The notes below the pieces were generated by a model. The model was not told the origin of the DNA, ran no database searches, and saw only the letters and a list, made by a program, of their open reading frames with translations. A stretch of 64,000 nucleotides of DNA from Dermatemys mawii (lineage: Eukaryota; Chordata; Testudines; Dermatemydidae), in the NCBI GenBank assembly GCA_007922305.1, contig ML677364.1, positions 13,931,624-13,995,623 on the forward strand. Reading direction: 5' to 3'. Below are positions 21,712 to 33,670 of the stretch, one piece after another. The translations under genes were made by a program, and so were the position numbers. Positions within the stretch are counted from its first letter, which is position 1. Each line of letters begins with the position of its first letter.

Positions 21712-23470
21712 GATTTAATAGATTTGTAGAGTTTAAAACCAGAAAGGACCATTAGATCTGCTTGTCTAATACCCTGTATATCACAGGCCATTACATTTCA
21801 AAGTTAACCCTCCAGCAAGCTCAATAACATTTTTGACTAAAGCATAACTGGTATTGGCTAAAGCATACCTTCCAAAAAGGCAGCCAGTCTTCAGCTGAAG
21901 ACCTCAAGAAATGGAGCATCCACCACTTCCCTTGGCAGTTTGTTCCAATGGTTAATTACATTCACATGGAAAATGGTGTGCCTAATTTCTAATTAGAATG
22001 TTTCTACTTAGAATGTTTCCAGCCACTGTTATGCCTGTCTCCACTAGATTAAAGAGACCTTTAGTAGCTGATATTTTCTCCGTGTGGATAATTACACACT
22101 GTAATCAAGCTACTCTCAACCTTCTTTTTGATAAAATAAACAGACTGAGCTCTTTAAAGCTCTCTGTAAGACATTTTCCCCAGCTCCTGAATCATTTTTG
22201 TGGCTCTTTTCTGTACTCTTTTCAAATTTTCAACTTCCTTTTTTAAATGCAGATGCCAGAACTGTATGCAGTATTCTGGTATCTGTCTCACTAGTGCCAT
22301 GTAGAGAAATCATCTTCCTACTCCTACTACTCCCAGTTGATACATCCAAGGATCGGATTAGCCCATTTTGCCAAAGCATTGCACTGGCAGCTCATGTTGA
22401 GTTGTTTGTCCACTGTGACCCCTAAATCCTTTCCAGAGTAACTGCTGTCCAAGATACAGTCCCCTATTCTGTAGATATGGCCTGCAATCCTTGATCTAGA
22501 TGTATAGCTTTGCATATGGCTGTATTAAAAACTCATTTTGTTTGAATGGGCCCAGCTAGAGATCCAGATCATTCTGTCTGACTGCCCTGTCCTAATCATT
22601 ACTTACCACTATGCCAATAATTGTGACACCTGCACATTTTACTAGCAATGACTTCCTTTTTACTGCCAGATCATTGATTAAAATGTTAAGTAGTGTTGGG
22701 CCTAATATCAAACCCTGTAGACCCCACTAGAAACACTACTATTCAATTATGGTTGTCAGTGGGGAACTATTTCCTTTAACATGGGCTTTATTGATATCAT
22801 AATTTTGTTAAATCAGACGCTGAAGTATAGTGCATCTGCAGTTACCTTTATCAGTTGAGTGTGTAAGAACATCAAAACAATAAGATCAGTTTCATTAGAC
22901 AAGACCTGTTTTCCACAAATTAGATTGACTGGCATTAATTGTATTTCTGATATTTAATTCTTTAGCAGTTGAAACTTGTGTCAGTTTCTCTGTTACTTTT
23001 TCCAGGATTAATATCAAGCTCTAGTTATCCAGGTCATCCCATTTGCCTTTTGAATATTGGCACAAAATTAGCACACTTCCATTCTTCTGTGATTTTCCTA
23101 GTATTCCAAGATTTATCAAAAATTACCATGAGTAGGCCAGAGACCTTCGGTGTCCCTAGTCTTTGTTTGCTAGAAGCTGGGAATGAGCGACAGGGGATGG
23201 ATCACTTGATGATTACCTGTTCTGTTCATTCCCTCGGAAACTCCTGGCACTGGCCATGGTCAGAAGACATGATTCTGGGCTAGATGAACTGTGCACTCTG
23301 CAGCAGCTGCCACTGTGGAAAGGGTCTTCTGAGCAGGGCTCTTTGGTCTGACCCACTAAGGCCATTCCTATGTTCTTATGTTCTTTAGGACTCTTGGGTG
23401 CAAGTTTTCCAAGCCTACTGATTTAAAAGTGTTTATTCCTACTAAATGTTTAGCATCTTCAAAAACTTAC
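21712..23470 (-). mobile_element. CR1 LINE 3' half, minus strand, interrupted
   Basis: On the minus strand the open piece 22515-22327 reads GKDLGVTVDKQLNMSCQCNA then WANPILGCINWE, the CR1 reverse transcriptase C-terminal signature (KDLGVTVD.KL.MS). The 3' end near 21712 carries the complement of the AGAAGGGACCATTA-type CR1 tail. Sequence continues to about 23130, resumes at 23391 with GACTCTTGGGTGCAAGTTTT, and fades near 23470. Stops and indels break all frames, so it is an old pseudogenised copy. The gap at 23131-23390 is a later insertion. Confidence 0.78.
23131..23390 (+). mobile_element. CR1-type 3' end nested in the minus-strand CR1
   Basis: GCTGGGAATGAGCGACAGGG, TGGATCACTTGATGATTACC and TTGGTCTGACCCACTAAGGC, finishing in a TTCTATGTTCTTATGTTC repeat, form the typical 3' end of a reptile/bird CR1 subfamily in plus orientation. 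Between GGGCTAGATGAACT and TTTGGTCTGACC lies foreign DNA that is a 48-bp exact copy of 26062-26109. Confidence 0.75.
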
Positions 23471-23654
23471 TGAAGAGATATGGTGGGGAAGAGCAGACTG
23501 TTTTCTTTCAGTGGAGGGTGGGAGATCAGGATGAGTATGCAATAGAAACAAAGATGGAATTTGAGAATAAGGGAAGAGGGAAACTGCCAAGTTTCCAGTA
23601 TCTGGCTTTTCACCAGAGCACAGCAAATAGACACAAATGTGCTATTAAATAGGA

Positions 23655-23872
23655 ATAATTCTTTGTATCTGTGTAGCACTTCTCATCTGCATTGCATTTT
23701 ACAATAAATTAATTAATCCTCAAAATAGGCCTGTGAGATAGGTTTAATTATCCCCCTTTTACACATGGGGATCCAAGGCAAGACAGGTTAAAAGAGTTTG
23801 TCATGGACACAGAGCAAGTCACTATTAGAGCCAAAAGAAGCTTTTCTTGGCTCAGAGGCCCATGCTCTAAGA
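23655..23872 (-). mobile_element. MIR-like core-SINE
   Basis: TTATCCCCCTTTTACACATGGGGATCC, then AAGACAGGTTAAAAGAG and AGAGCAAGTCACTATTAGAG, then CCCATGCTCTAAG, follow the order of an inverted MIR/core-SINE (TTTTACAGATGGGGAAACTG...). Divergent and old. Confidence 0.6.
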
Positions 23873-25544
23873 AATATATAGAACTCACTCCAGGCTCATA
23901 ACTAAACTGGTCACTTCAGTAAACATCTAGATGTCTTTCTATTTTAGGCTTTGTTATCCTCAATTTTTTATTCCTTAATCTTATATTTTTAGATTTTAAC
24001 TGGATTAAGACACTATAGCTCCTCTTAGACATAGGACACTGGTTGATGGGTATCAGCAACACAGGGACTAAAGCTTTAATACACATGATCTGCATAATAT
24101 TATAATTCAGAAAATAGAGTTAATTATTTTGGTGTACGAATATGAACTAAGCAGGAATGCACATAAATTGCTGTGTTACTACTGGAAGTGCCTAAGAATT
24201 ACAAATATAATACTACTAGGAATGCTTGTGAAACATTAGGAGCACATTTGTTTGTGAACTCAGAATATTTTGCAAACATTTCTGGTGCCTGGATCAATTA
24301 CTGCACATGCCAAAGTTATCTAATGTAGACAGACTATATATGTGCACATGCATATACTGAAGCTAGTGTTAAATATGAAAAAAATGAGTTTAGAATGCGA
24401 GATAGTGAAACATTATCATTTATGCTTTCAGGGGCTATATTTTGAATATATATATAAACTCTCAGCCTTTTAGGCTTTTCTGCAATCTCTCTAAGATTAG
24501 GTTAGGCCTGGAACGCTGTATTATTAGCATTTTCTAATTCCTGCACAGTTTGGATACTTATGTTTGCAACTTAATAAGTGTTTGAATTTTAATGTTAAAG
24601 GTTGATATATCTAAAGAGTAGACTGAATCTCTGGGAAGAAAGAATGGCATTATAATACAGTAACCTCAGAAGTGCTGGCATCTTCAGTGCTTATCTGCAT
24701 TAAACCATTAAACTACTAAATTAGGGTAACAGTAAGGGTCCCACTTAACTCTCCAAATCCTACAAAGTCAAAATTAAGACAGAAAAACTTGAATTTTCAG
24801 TCTTGTATCTAGATGTTGGACAGCTTTCCCATTGTCCAATACCTAAGCACTACTAGTTTTACAATGTGCTAATAAGAAGGTTCCACATTGTGCCTATCTC
24901 CTGGGAAATAAACCATAATCCTTATTCTTTTGATCTCCCTTACCTGCTCCCTTACTTTTGTATTTTTAAATTAGTCCTGCCATATAATTTAGGGTGCTAT
25001 GGGGAGTTGATTACTCCTGGCTTGTTTGTTTAATGATTTCTTTATTGAAAAAAAGACAAAACCCTGAAGGCAGTCAGCAATTTTCTGCTGAGAATAGTTG
25101 ACAAATGACTGAAATCAATCCTAGCCCAGGAGTTTAATTATTATACACATATAAATGTCACACTGAAACTCTTCACACTGCATTATTCAATCATATTCCT
25201 ATTTTATTATATACTGTAACAGGAATAATAGTCATGTTTTTGGAGTATACTTCCATTAAATGGAATTTGCCATTACGAAGTGCCTCAACATCACTTTAGC
25301 ATTTAGCCAACCTAAAAATACATTTATTGCTGTGTAGGCTGTACAACCTACCACGAACATTAGACTTACATTGATTTGTGCACAATAATTGTAGTGATTA
25401 AAGTAATGCAGGATAAAGGGAGGAGTCAGAGGGAAAATTTACATAAATAGTTCATTTTAAATTAATATTAATTTTGTATAATGGTATATAATGCAGTAAT
25501 TTTTTCACTATGTTGAAGCTGTTTTGCATGGTGGATTTTGGCCC
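23873..25544. other. No gene seen; AT-rich unassigned DNA
   Basis: AT-rich throughout, with no recognised repeat, no RNA gene and no open frame over 60 codons. Confidence 0.5.
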
Positions 25545-27414
25545 TAATAATAACATAAGAACAGTGCAACAAGCCACAGAAGGATCATACCAGTGTACTT
25601 AAAATCTGCTGTAGTGGATCTTAGGCCACTTGCATCTGTGCTCCTGGCACAGGGGGACTCAGTAGGGGAAAATCCAGCATTCAGGGGTAGGCGGGCTTTG
25701 GGAACTGAGATTCTATGAGGAGCCTAGCAAGAGACACTGAGACTCAGACAGCAGAAACAGGAAAGTGTGAGTCTCCTGCAGGAAGACCACACTACCGTCC
25801 TGCCTGAAGGAAAGAATATGGGCACCTGTGGAGACTCACCCTACAGCTTTTGATGTTAAGGGAGACAAAGGTGTTGGAAATCCTTGGGAAGGGGGGTTGA
25901 AGAGCCTCACAGGAATCTCTCTTCCCCCTGCCCCGCTGGAGTTACACAGCATCCTGGGGTTGATGCTGAAGGTGACCAGGGAATCGCAGAAGCTGCAGGC
26001 CTGCTGGTAGGCTGCAGCATCCTGGTTCCTGATTCACATGTCTGATGGCAGGGTTGCAGCATCTGCAGCAGCTGCCACTGTGGAAAGGGTCTTCTGAGCA
26101 GGGCTCTTTCCCTGTTCCATCTCCTGGCCCTTTCTGCTGACCATGTTGCTCCCTTGGCAGTGGTGGAAGTTTTGGTAGCAGAGTCCCTGACGGGGCTTGC
26201 TGCTGCTGTAGTCTCGCTAGGGGGCACAGAGGGTATTGGCAGCAGTGCTCAATGGGGCAGGGAGGAATGGTGGAGAAAACCAAGATAGGGCAGCATCAGT
26301 GGCAGGGGATCTCTCTCTATCAGTCTGCCCACTTCCACCTACAGACAAAGCTACCAGAACGGAAGCCTCACCCATGGCTGAGTCTGGTTCTGCCACTGAT
26401 GGCAAGAGATGTGAACAGCCACCAGGAGGTGGTGGGGAAGGAACAGAATTAAAGTGAATGATGGGGATTGGGACAGAGGATAATTTTTCCTCCCCCGTGA
26501 GCTGCATGTTGAGGGAGGAGGGTGTAAACAAACTGAGGGGTGGGGTTAGTGAAACCAGCTTTGGGGAACACTGGCTGCACTGGGAGTCAAGGGCAGATGA
26601 ATCGTGATGGGGTGCTGTAAATGGGCTATCAAACAAAAATGGGGAGGGAAAACACAAGCATAGAGATGCAGAGCTGCATGGGGGCAAATGGGGGCAGCAG
26701 GAAACAAACAGAGGAATTGGAGCAAACAGCACTGGGTGGGGTTTGGGCAGGCTGGGGAAGGCAGCTTTCAAAGCCTGAGATGTTTTGGGTTGGGGAGGAG
26801 AGGCAAACAAACACTGAGTGGGAATGGGGTGGCACTACAGCGGGGGGGGGGGGGGAGGCACAGACAAATTCCAGACCGGGGGGCCAGGGGGACTGGAGGG
26901 GATGCAAGTAACAAACTGGGGGAGGGGAGGGAGCAGTACATTGGGAGAGCGAGGAGGAACACCTGAGATTGGAGGGATTATAAACCAAGCAGGGCAGGCT
27001 GGCAGGCAGGGGGAAGTGGAGGAGGCCCAACAGTCAAAGCAAATTGAGGGAAGGAAGGAGCAGGGAAAAGTCATATGGGAGGGGGAAATACATGCATCCA
27101 CATACATTTATGATAAGAGTCTCTGCTGTTGAAGTCCAAGGGTGGGTGAAGGCAAACAAGTAGGAACGGTCTGCGGATGTTCTTCAGGAGCAGGAGCTGC
27201 AGTGGTGGAGTGGATGGACTGGAGCAGGTCTCCTTGTTGCTCTACCTGTATCCAGCCACAGCAGGGGTTGCTCAGCAGATAGTAGCAGTTGCACAAGCAA
27301 CAGCAACTCCAGCACCAGCAACCTCCTTCTGCAGCCATAGCCTCATCGGCAACGGCAAGCCCTGCCCAGACAATCACACATGCAGGGAACGAAGGAAGAG
27401 GATGAATAAGAAAG
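25545..27414. other. GC-rich, G-biased low-complexity island with copied 48-bp segment
   Basis: The plus strand is strongly purine-biased over 26450-27070, with recurring CAAACAAACTGGGG-like words and a run of 14 G at 26842-26855, a likely G-quadruplex or slippage site. It becomes CAG/GCA-rich over 26030-26200 and 27180-27360. Open frames up to 197 codons on the minus strand (26217-26810) are Pro/Ser-rich products of the biased composition, without domains, so I do not call them. The island may be a degenerate minisatellite or a retroelement noncoding region. Confidence 0.5.
26842..26855 (+). repeat. Run of 14 G
   Basis: An uninterrupted G tract within a G-rich strand, capable of quadruplex formation with neighbouring GGGG tracts; also a place where assembly or sequencing may be wrong. 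Confidence 0.9.
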
Positions 27415-27554
27415 TTGAATGCTGCCCAGCAGAACTGGATTCAACTCTGCCTCTGACAGAGTTCCTATGTCATGCTAGGCAAGTCACTTACACCAAGTTT
27501 TTTTTTCAGGTGTGTTTCCATCTGTTTGGTGACTTACTTGATAAGCCATGATCT
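27415..27554 (+). mobile_element. MIR-like core-SINE fragment
   Basis: GAATGCTGCCCAGCAGAACT, GGATTCAACTCTGCCTCTGA and GTCATGCTAGGCAAGTCACTT follow the MIR core order (GGTTCGAATCCCAGCTCTGCC ... CTTGGGCAAGTCAC). Divergent. Confidence 0.6.
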
Positions 27555-27705
27555 GACTGGCAGAAGTGCTAATCACTCACAGCCACAAATAATTAGGAGC
27601 ACTGCTTTGAACATATAAAGGGCTATGTACGCAGAAAAAAAGAGTCAGGTTTTGGATCTCATATTGGGCACCTAAGATTAATGGATATTTTTGAAAGTAA
27701 TCTGT
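27555..27705 (+). mobile_element. MITE fragment related to 29947-30129
   Basis: CAGAAGTGCTAATCACTCAC at the left, and TTGGGCACCTAAGATTAATG then ATATTTTTGAAAGTAATCTG at the right, recall the TTTTGAAAATTTTGGCC-ended MITE seen whole at 29947. Ends are degraded. Confidence 0.4.
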
Positions 27706-27741
27706 GCCCCATCTGTAAAAGGGATAATACATACATAATGC

Positions 27742-27826
27742 ACAAGCAACCTTAACTCTGGAATTTCCTAAGTGGAACGTGCGACTTTGCAACCTTAATA
27801 ATGTTCTTTTAATATAGTGTTGTACA
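27742..27826 (+). repeat. Dispersed repeat, copy 2 of 3
   Basis: CAAGCAACCTTAACTCTGG ... GCGACTTTGCAACCTTAATA ... GTTCTTTTAATATAGT. This is the most complete of the three copies (others at 1572 and 44208). Confidence 0.65.
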
Positions 27827-28390
27827 TTCACACATTAAATATGCATTATCCATACAACCATTAAAACAGGGAAAGTCATTGAAAATTTTCCTAATGCAGT
27901 ATAGAAGAGACAGCCATATTGTATGAAATCTTATCTACTCAAGTTGGTTGGTTGTATAACAAAGAAACACATTGTATTATTGTACTCATTCAAGAACAAA
28001 GATGTCACTCCAGTGTACTGAGCTTGGGAAACTCTATATAACCACATCAAAAGAAAATATTAACTTATTTATACTTTACTGTGATTAATAAAACACACCA
28101 AGCCCTAAGAAATGAAAAACATCAAAACTGCAGCGTTCTCTGACACAAAGGGAGAAAAAAGAACTGGGGAAAACTCACATAGCTTTCAGTGAAAGCTGGC
28201 AGACAACAAGGAGAGATGGCCTTTTAAGATGAGGATGTTCATGGTTAAGCAATGTTGTAGTTGCAACCTATTAAATGCAGCTGCTCAGTGATGATGGTTT
28301 AACTTAATAAACTGATTTCCATAGCATTTCAGGGCCCTGAGCACTGCACAGTACTTTCCAAAAGGAAACATTTTTGAATCTGATAAAAAT

Positions 28391-28498
28391 TGAACTTTAA
28401 ACTTTGAACTAGCAACTTTAAACTTTAAACTTTAAACTTTGAACTAGCAACTTTAAACTTTAAACTTTAAACTTTAAACTTTAAACTTTGAACTAGCA
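28391..28498 (+). repeat. Ordered heptamer tandem array
   Basis: The array is made of 7-bp units in strict register: TTTAAAC (A), TTTGAAC (B) and TAGCAAC (C). After an initial partial part the order is B C A A A B C A A A A A B C. The B starts at 28403, 28438 and 28487 are 35 and 49 bp apart, both exact multiples of seven. Confidence 0.93.
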
Positions 28499-29596
28499 AA
28501 CCTGCATCAACAGCTGACCAACTCTTGTAACTTAAAAGCTTCAATAAAGTTAGATCAAGATTTACATTCAGTAGTGTGACAGTGATTACTATTTGCTGAA
28601 TACAAGGAATAGGTAATCGAAACAAGCTTGTTTAGACTCAGTTTGCAGCACTATTTAGGAGGCTGAATATCGATATGAGTTCTACAAGACCAAAAGACAA
28701 GGAATACAATGTAATATTAATTTAAATGAAGAATTTCTCAGCCCTTTCATTCAAGTTTTGTTGAATGTAGCTAAGCATATATTTAAGAACATAAGAATTG
28801 GGGAAACAACAGAATCATCAATTTTGTGGTGCCAGATTAATTACAAGTTCATTTTGAAGAAGTTGGATTTCAAATGAGTAAACCAGGCCAAAATTCCTAT
28901 TAAAAAAAAGAACGAGACATGGGTATCTTGGTAAGCTCAGCACAAGAATACAACATGTGTTTTAATATACTCAAATGTAAAAGTCATACCTCTAAGAGCA
29001 AGAGAATGTAGATCGTACTTAAAGAATAGGGGACTATCTTGGGAAGCAATGACTCTGAAGAGGACTTGCAGGGGGAGGGTTAGCCAATATAATACTGCAT
29101 TTCCCTTACTGTATTCACTTGATCTCATTTTTACCCTGTTGTTTTGGACAGTCCACCTCTTCATACTGCATGAACATTGGGAATACCATAATGCATGTCA
29201 TGGTCATAAAGCATGGACTTCCCACAGGAGGAGTGATGAGCCTACGTAGTTTGACCAGTATTGGTGGGGGTTGTTTTTTTTCCACACTGAAAAAAAGTAG
29301 AATATGGAATTTGTTCATTCAACTGCAAAGCCGAACCTTATTTTGCCTACAGAGTAAGGAGAGAGGAAAGAAAAAGTGAAGCTACTTTCAGTTTGCTGGC
29401 TTTAGTTCTTGATTGTAGGTTTTATTTAATTCCAGTTATCTTATCTCACCCCCATGACTCTGCACCATAATAAATATTATTATCACGTGATTACAATTTA
29501 TAACTGCTATTTTAACAAAGTTTTAGAGGACATTACTTTGTAAAATACATGTGATAGGATGCAGGGGCACAATTTGATTACCAAATCAGGGAGGTG
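28499..29596. other. No gene seen; AT-rich unassigned DNA
   Basis: Nothing recognised. Several 60-86 codon frames around 29050-29380 on both strands overlap each other and show no motif. Confidence 0.5.
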
Positions 29597-29713
29597 GTGA
29601 CTGGATGTCCTGATTTTATAGGGACAGTCCTGATATTTGAGGCTTTTTCTTATATAGGCTCCTATTACCCCCCACCCTCTGTCCCGATTTTTCACACTTG
29701 CTGTCTGGTCACT
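29597..29713 (-). mobile_element. Short DNA-transposon MITE (TGACCAGACAGCAA family), copy 2
   Basis: GGTGACTGGATGTCCTG opens it and TTGCTGTCTGGTCACTC closes it, the reverse complement of the element at 5546-5664, with the shared TTCTTATATAGGCTCCTATT centre. Confidence 0.78.
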
Positions 29714-29946
29714 CTAATTCCCAGTGAGCATGGAGCTAGCTTCTGAGATTCCCCCTGCAACTGTGTTGGTGCTATGTGGAAAGATTATAAGAATGGTTGC
29801 TTAGAAGCAATATCTAAGTAGCATAAAATGCTTTTATATTGAACTCAGCACATAGGAGTTGGAGGATGGTATTCATAAGCTTAAAGAGTTTTCCTGGTAA
29901 TTTATTGATTATAACCACAAAGCCAAGTAATTTAACAAACAGAAGG

Positions 29947-30129
29947 GGCCAAGGCTTTCAAAAGTGACTAGAGATTTTAGGGGAAGACCTTCCATTTTTG
30001 GTGCTTAAAAGGACCTGATTTTGAGGGTGGATATTCAGAACTTTCTCAAAGTCAGGCCTCATTAAGGTGTCTAAATTTGCCTCAGTTTTGGAGTGTCTAA
30101 ATCACTAGTCACTTTTGAAAATTTTGGCC
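29947..30129. mobile_element. MITE with 24-bp imperfect terminal inverted repeats
   Basis: The left end GGCCAAGGCTTTCAAAAGTG pairs with the right end CACTTTTGAAAATTTTGGCC. The interior has GTGTCTAAATTTGCC and GTCAGGCCTCATTAAGG, as in a MITE common in turtle genomes (from memory). No transposase. Confidence 0.75.
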
Positions 30130-31287
30130 TATTCCTCTAGGAAAATAAACCTTGCTGACTGCCATGTTTTCTTCTGAGCTATCTCACCACCATGCAATTC
30201 AGTGCTCCAGCAGTTTAGTAAATAAACCCAGAACAAAACATTCTTCCAGCATTACATGTGGACACATGTTCAAAAGTGTTTAACACAAATAATTTTCTAA
30301 AATTAACACGATTTACAACCTAAGATGATTTGGATTCTACTTGCTCAATTAGAGAATGACCAAGTTTGTTTAATCAGGGGTTCAAGGCCCAAAACTATTT
30401 GGGGAACCATGAAATGGATGACACTAATATTTGAGCTATATTAAATAGAATTGTTTAACATTTCTCCTCCGTAACTAGAGCATGTAATTAAAGACCAGGT
30501 GGTCACCATGGAAAATTTAGAAGCTGAGTTCTCTAGTCTCTCTTGAATTAAAGTTATACTAAGGGATGAGTCACAAAGTTCAGACCTTCTTCTGAGCATG
30601 CACCATTAAAATCAATATGAGTTTTGCCATTAACTTCAACAGGAACAGGATTAGGAATCTGTTCTTTAAGTTGCTGCTCCCTGTAGAGTTCAGGAAAAGA
30701 TAAATGAATGGCACTGTATTCCTGCTAAAGTCAGGTAATGTCCTCCATTTATTGGTGTGCTACTATTTGGCTCCCTCAGCTGGCTATGAAATTTTATCTG
30801 CAAAATGACACTTCAGTTAGCTTACAGTGAGAATTTTGCTCTTGGGTTTCAACATATCCAGCAGTGAGAAAACGGATGAAAGATGATAAACACTTCTATA
30901 TTGCAATCAAGAATTATTTTAAAAAGCAATTTTTTAAAAAAAATATAGATTTTTAATTTTAAAAAGCAAATAATCTCAAACTAGAATCTCAAACTAGAAA
31001 AAATAAAGTAAATTTCACAACTTAAATATGTTGATCAACCAAAAAAATGGTGAGGAAAAATATTTGCGGAGATATTAAATTATATGAAAATTACTGTTCT
31101 ATCACATTAAAGAACCTTCAGCTCTGAAGAACCAGGAAAGCAGGGATGTTCTGAACGTAAAATATGTATAATATTATTGTTATCATTGAGGGTATGATAT
31201 GTGATAGAATACATGCTGATAATGTCAGCTACAGGAAGATGAATCTCTTTGGATTTCTTTGCCCCTTTGAACAACTACCATTGGCAA
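30130..31287. other. No gene seen; AT-rich unassigned DNA
   Basis: No coding frame. A small tandem duplication of AATCTCAAACTAG lies near 30973-30998, and A/T-rich low complexity near 30910-31020. Confidence 0.5.
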
Positions 31288-31441
31288 AACACATGCTTAA
31301 TTTTGAGCTCATGAATGATTCCATTTAAGTTTAATAGTTTGTTTATAATATTTTTTCTGGCAATATAAATGTTAAAATGCAGTTAAGACATGGGATGTAA
31401 TTTACGGTAAAATGTTTTACAGGAATATTGTAATTATCCAA
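31288..31441 (+). repeat. About 150-bp direct duplicate, copy 1
   Basis: ACACATGCTTAATTTTGAGC ... TTAATAGTTTGTTT ... GAATATTGTAATTATC aligns along its length with 32305-32445 in the same orientation, with scattered substitutions and small indels. Confidence 0.85.
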
Positions 31442-32304
31442 AAAGAAACACAAACAAATATCATTCAAAATTAACACTCCAGCTAGCGGGGGATATTTAA
31501 GGAAAACAATACCAACATTTTCAGATGTACCTTGCTCACCTAAATGAGTCACTCCCTGATCTATAAGACTCCATTATGATCAGTATTAAATATTCTAGTG
31601 GTGTTTTATTTAAGCCTGTGTGCTACACAAAAGCATTGTCTTATGTAGAGTTGGCCATTTCATTTGCAATGAAAGATGTTGCCTTCAACTTTTAGAAACG
31701 ATTATTAGCCTCTAACTAACTGTTTGGACCATTACCATGGAGTAATTAAATGCCAAGGTATGAAAAATTAGTGTGCTGCTAATATATGGATATTTCATTT
31801 AACATGGTGCTTTTGATGCATGGAAACATTTATGTGGAGACCTAAAAAGGCCAACGTTCTATTTGTTTGTTGTTGTTGGGTTTTTTTAAGTTTAAATAGG
31901 TCTATGTGAAGGTAGCTTTTCAAGCACATTCTTATGGAGGCTTGATACAATTTATATAAACAGCCCGCAATGTGGGGTGCAATGTTTTAAACTGGGTGTC
32001 TAAAATTGTCAGCATTGTGTTTCAAACTCCACAATAAGCATGATTTAGATGCCAAAGACATTATTAAATATCTAATCTTAGGTAGTTAAATTTAAAAATT
32101 GATCCTATTGAGTGGATAAATGTTCCATAGCTCCCCCCTGCACACACGCACTCCCCAAAGTGTAGTGGATCTTGCTTATAAAGAAACCAGATATAGTGAA
32201 TCTCCATTTAATGGGTTAAACTTTTAGATCCTTAATAGAACAGGACTTCCATTGATTTCAGACAGTGAGTATAAGTACTGAGTAAAAATTGAAGTCATGG
32301 TAAC
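31442..32304. other. Spacer between the two duplicate segments; no gene seen
   Basis: AT-rich. The 69-codon minus frame over 31343-31552 has no motif. Nothing else is recognised. Confidence 0.45.
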
Positions 32305-32445
32305 CAACACATGCTTAATTTTGAGCACATGAATGATTCCATTGAAGTTTAATAGTTTGTTTTTGTTTTTTCTGGAAATATCAACATTAAAATGGAGTTA
32401 AGATGAGAGATGTAAATTTTTTTATAGAAATATTGTAATTATCAA
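32305..32445 (+). repeat. About 150-bp direct duplicate, copy 2
   Basis: Same segment as 31288-31441, starting about 1017 bp downstream of the first copy. It has lost several bases around 32363 and 32410. Confidence 0.85.
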
Positions 32446-33514
32446 AAACAAAGTGTTATAAACCAGACAATTCAGCATTAAGGTTAAATTTAAGAAATCC
32501 AAACATGATACCATATGCAAATGCACAGTTGTGGCACTCAAACAACCTTTACCCTGCCCTGATGTGACACTGTGCAATACCCATAGGATTATGATAAATG
32601 TATTTTAGTGTTTGTGGTTCCACATTAGATTTAATTGACTGTTAAAGACATTTTTGATTGCTGTTCTCCCCCTCATGGATATCTGGCTAGACTGTGATTA
32701 ACAGATTTTTAATTAGTTCATTAAATTGTTTTATTCAGTTGACATTTGTGTGTGTGCTGTGCAAGCTATCCATATGTAATACATAAGCTTTAGGACTGGG
32801 CTTGAAATACTGATGTATTACTCTGGGGTAACATATTGTAGTATAAGTGCACAAATACAAGTTGTGAATTTTTTCTAACTACTTTTGACCGGAGATTTTA
32901 TACAGTTGAATAACAAAAACTTACCCAGTTATCTCACTCCAGAGGTGCTGGTGCTTTCACTTCTTCATAATAAGCACAAACAATTTGAGTTTGTGTAAAC
33001 AGTAGTTCAGACTTATGATATGTTACTAAATATTTGTTAAACACAAGATAGGTTATCTAAATTGATTAATAGCTCTTACAAAGTCACAGAATAAGGAGAT
33101 CAAATCTGAAGTTTAAACACACTGGAAACTCTAGATAGCTGCATGCCTAGAAAAGTAAGAAGGAGATTATTGCCGTTGAAGTGTTATTTTTATAATAAAC
33201 TCTATTTATTTTGTAAAAACAAACATTAATGTGGTATTTACTTGACTTTTTGCATGTGTTATTTTAGAACTTTAGAAAGGCTAATAGCTCATATTGCTTC
33301 ATCACTTTTTAACGGTGGACAAATAATCTGACAGTGCCTCAGTTCTCAAGCAGCTCTGCAATATTCATTAGTTAGTAATAGATGTTATGTGTCACAAATT
33401 CAGCCCCATTTAGTTACTTATGAACAATGATATTGTTCACTCTGAACAGGGCATCAGCAAAAGGCCTGTGCAGCACTAAATACTCAAAACAGGGCTTAAA
33501 TGGGACTTAATACT
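32446..33514. other. No gene seen; AT-rich unassigned DNA
   Basis: No open frame above 60 codons and no repeat recognised. Confidence 0.5.
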
Positions 33515-33670
33515 AGTTCTTATATAGTACTTTCCATAACAGGTTAGTATCATTATGCCCATTTTACAGATGGGGAAACAGAGACACAGAGAAGTGAAGG
33601 TCCCTCAGCAGCAGAGCTAGAATAGACTCCAGATCTCCTAACTCTCACTCTGTTCTCTACCTCCTAGGCA
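33515..33670 (-). mobile_element. MIR-like core-SINE
   Basis: ATTATGCCCATTTTACAGAT, GGGGAAACAGAGACACAGAG and AGCAGAGCTAGAATAGACTC, then CTCTGTTCTCTACCTCC, match an inverted MIR-type core-SINE. Confidence 0.7.

Noticed and set aside
26217..27030. Minus-strand frames of 197 and 133 codons, Pro/Ser/Cys-rich
   Set aside because: Products of the G-biased opposite strand; overlapping frames are open in several phases, no domains, no exon signals.
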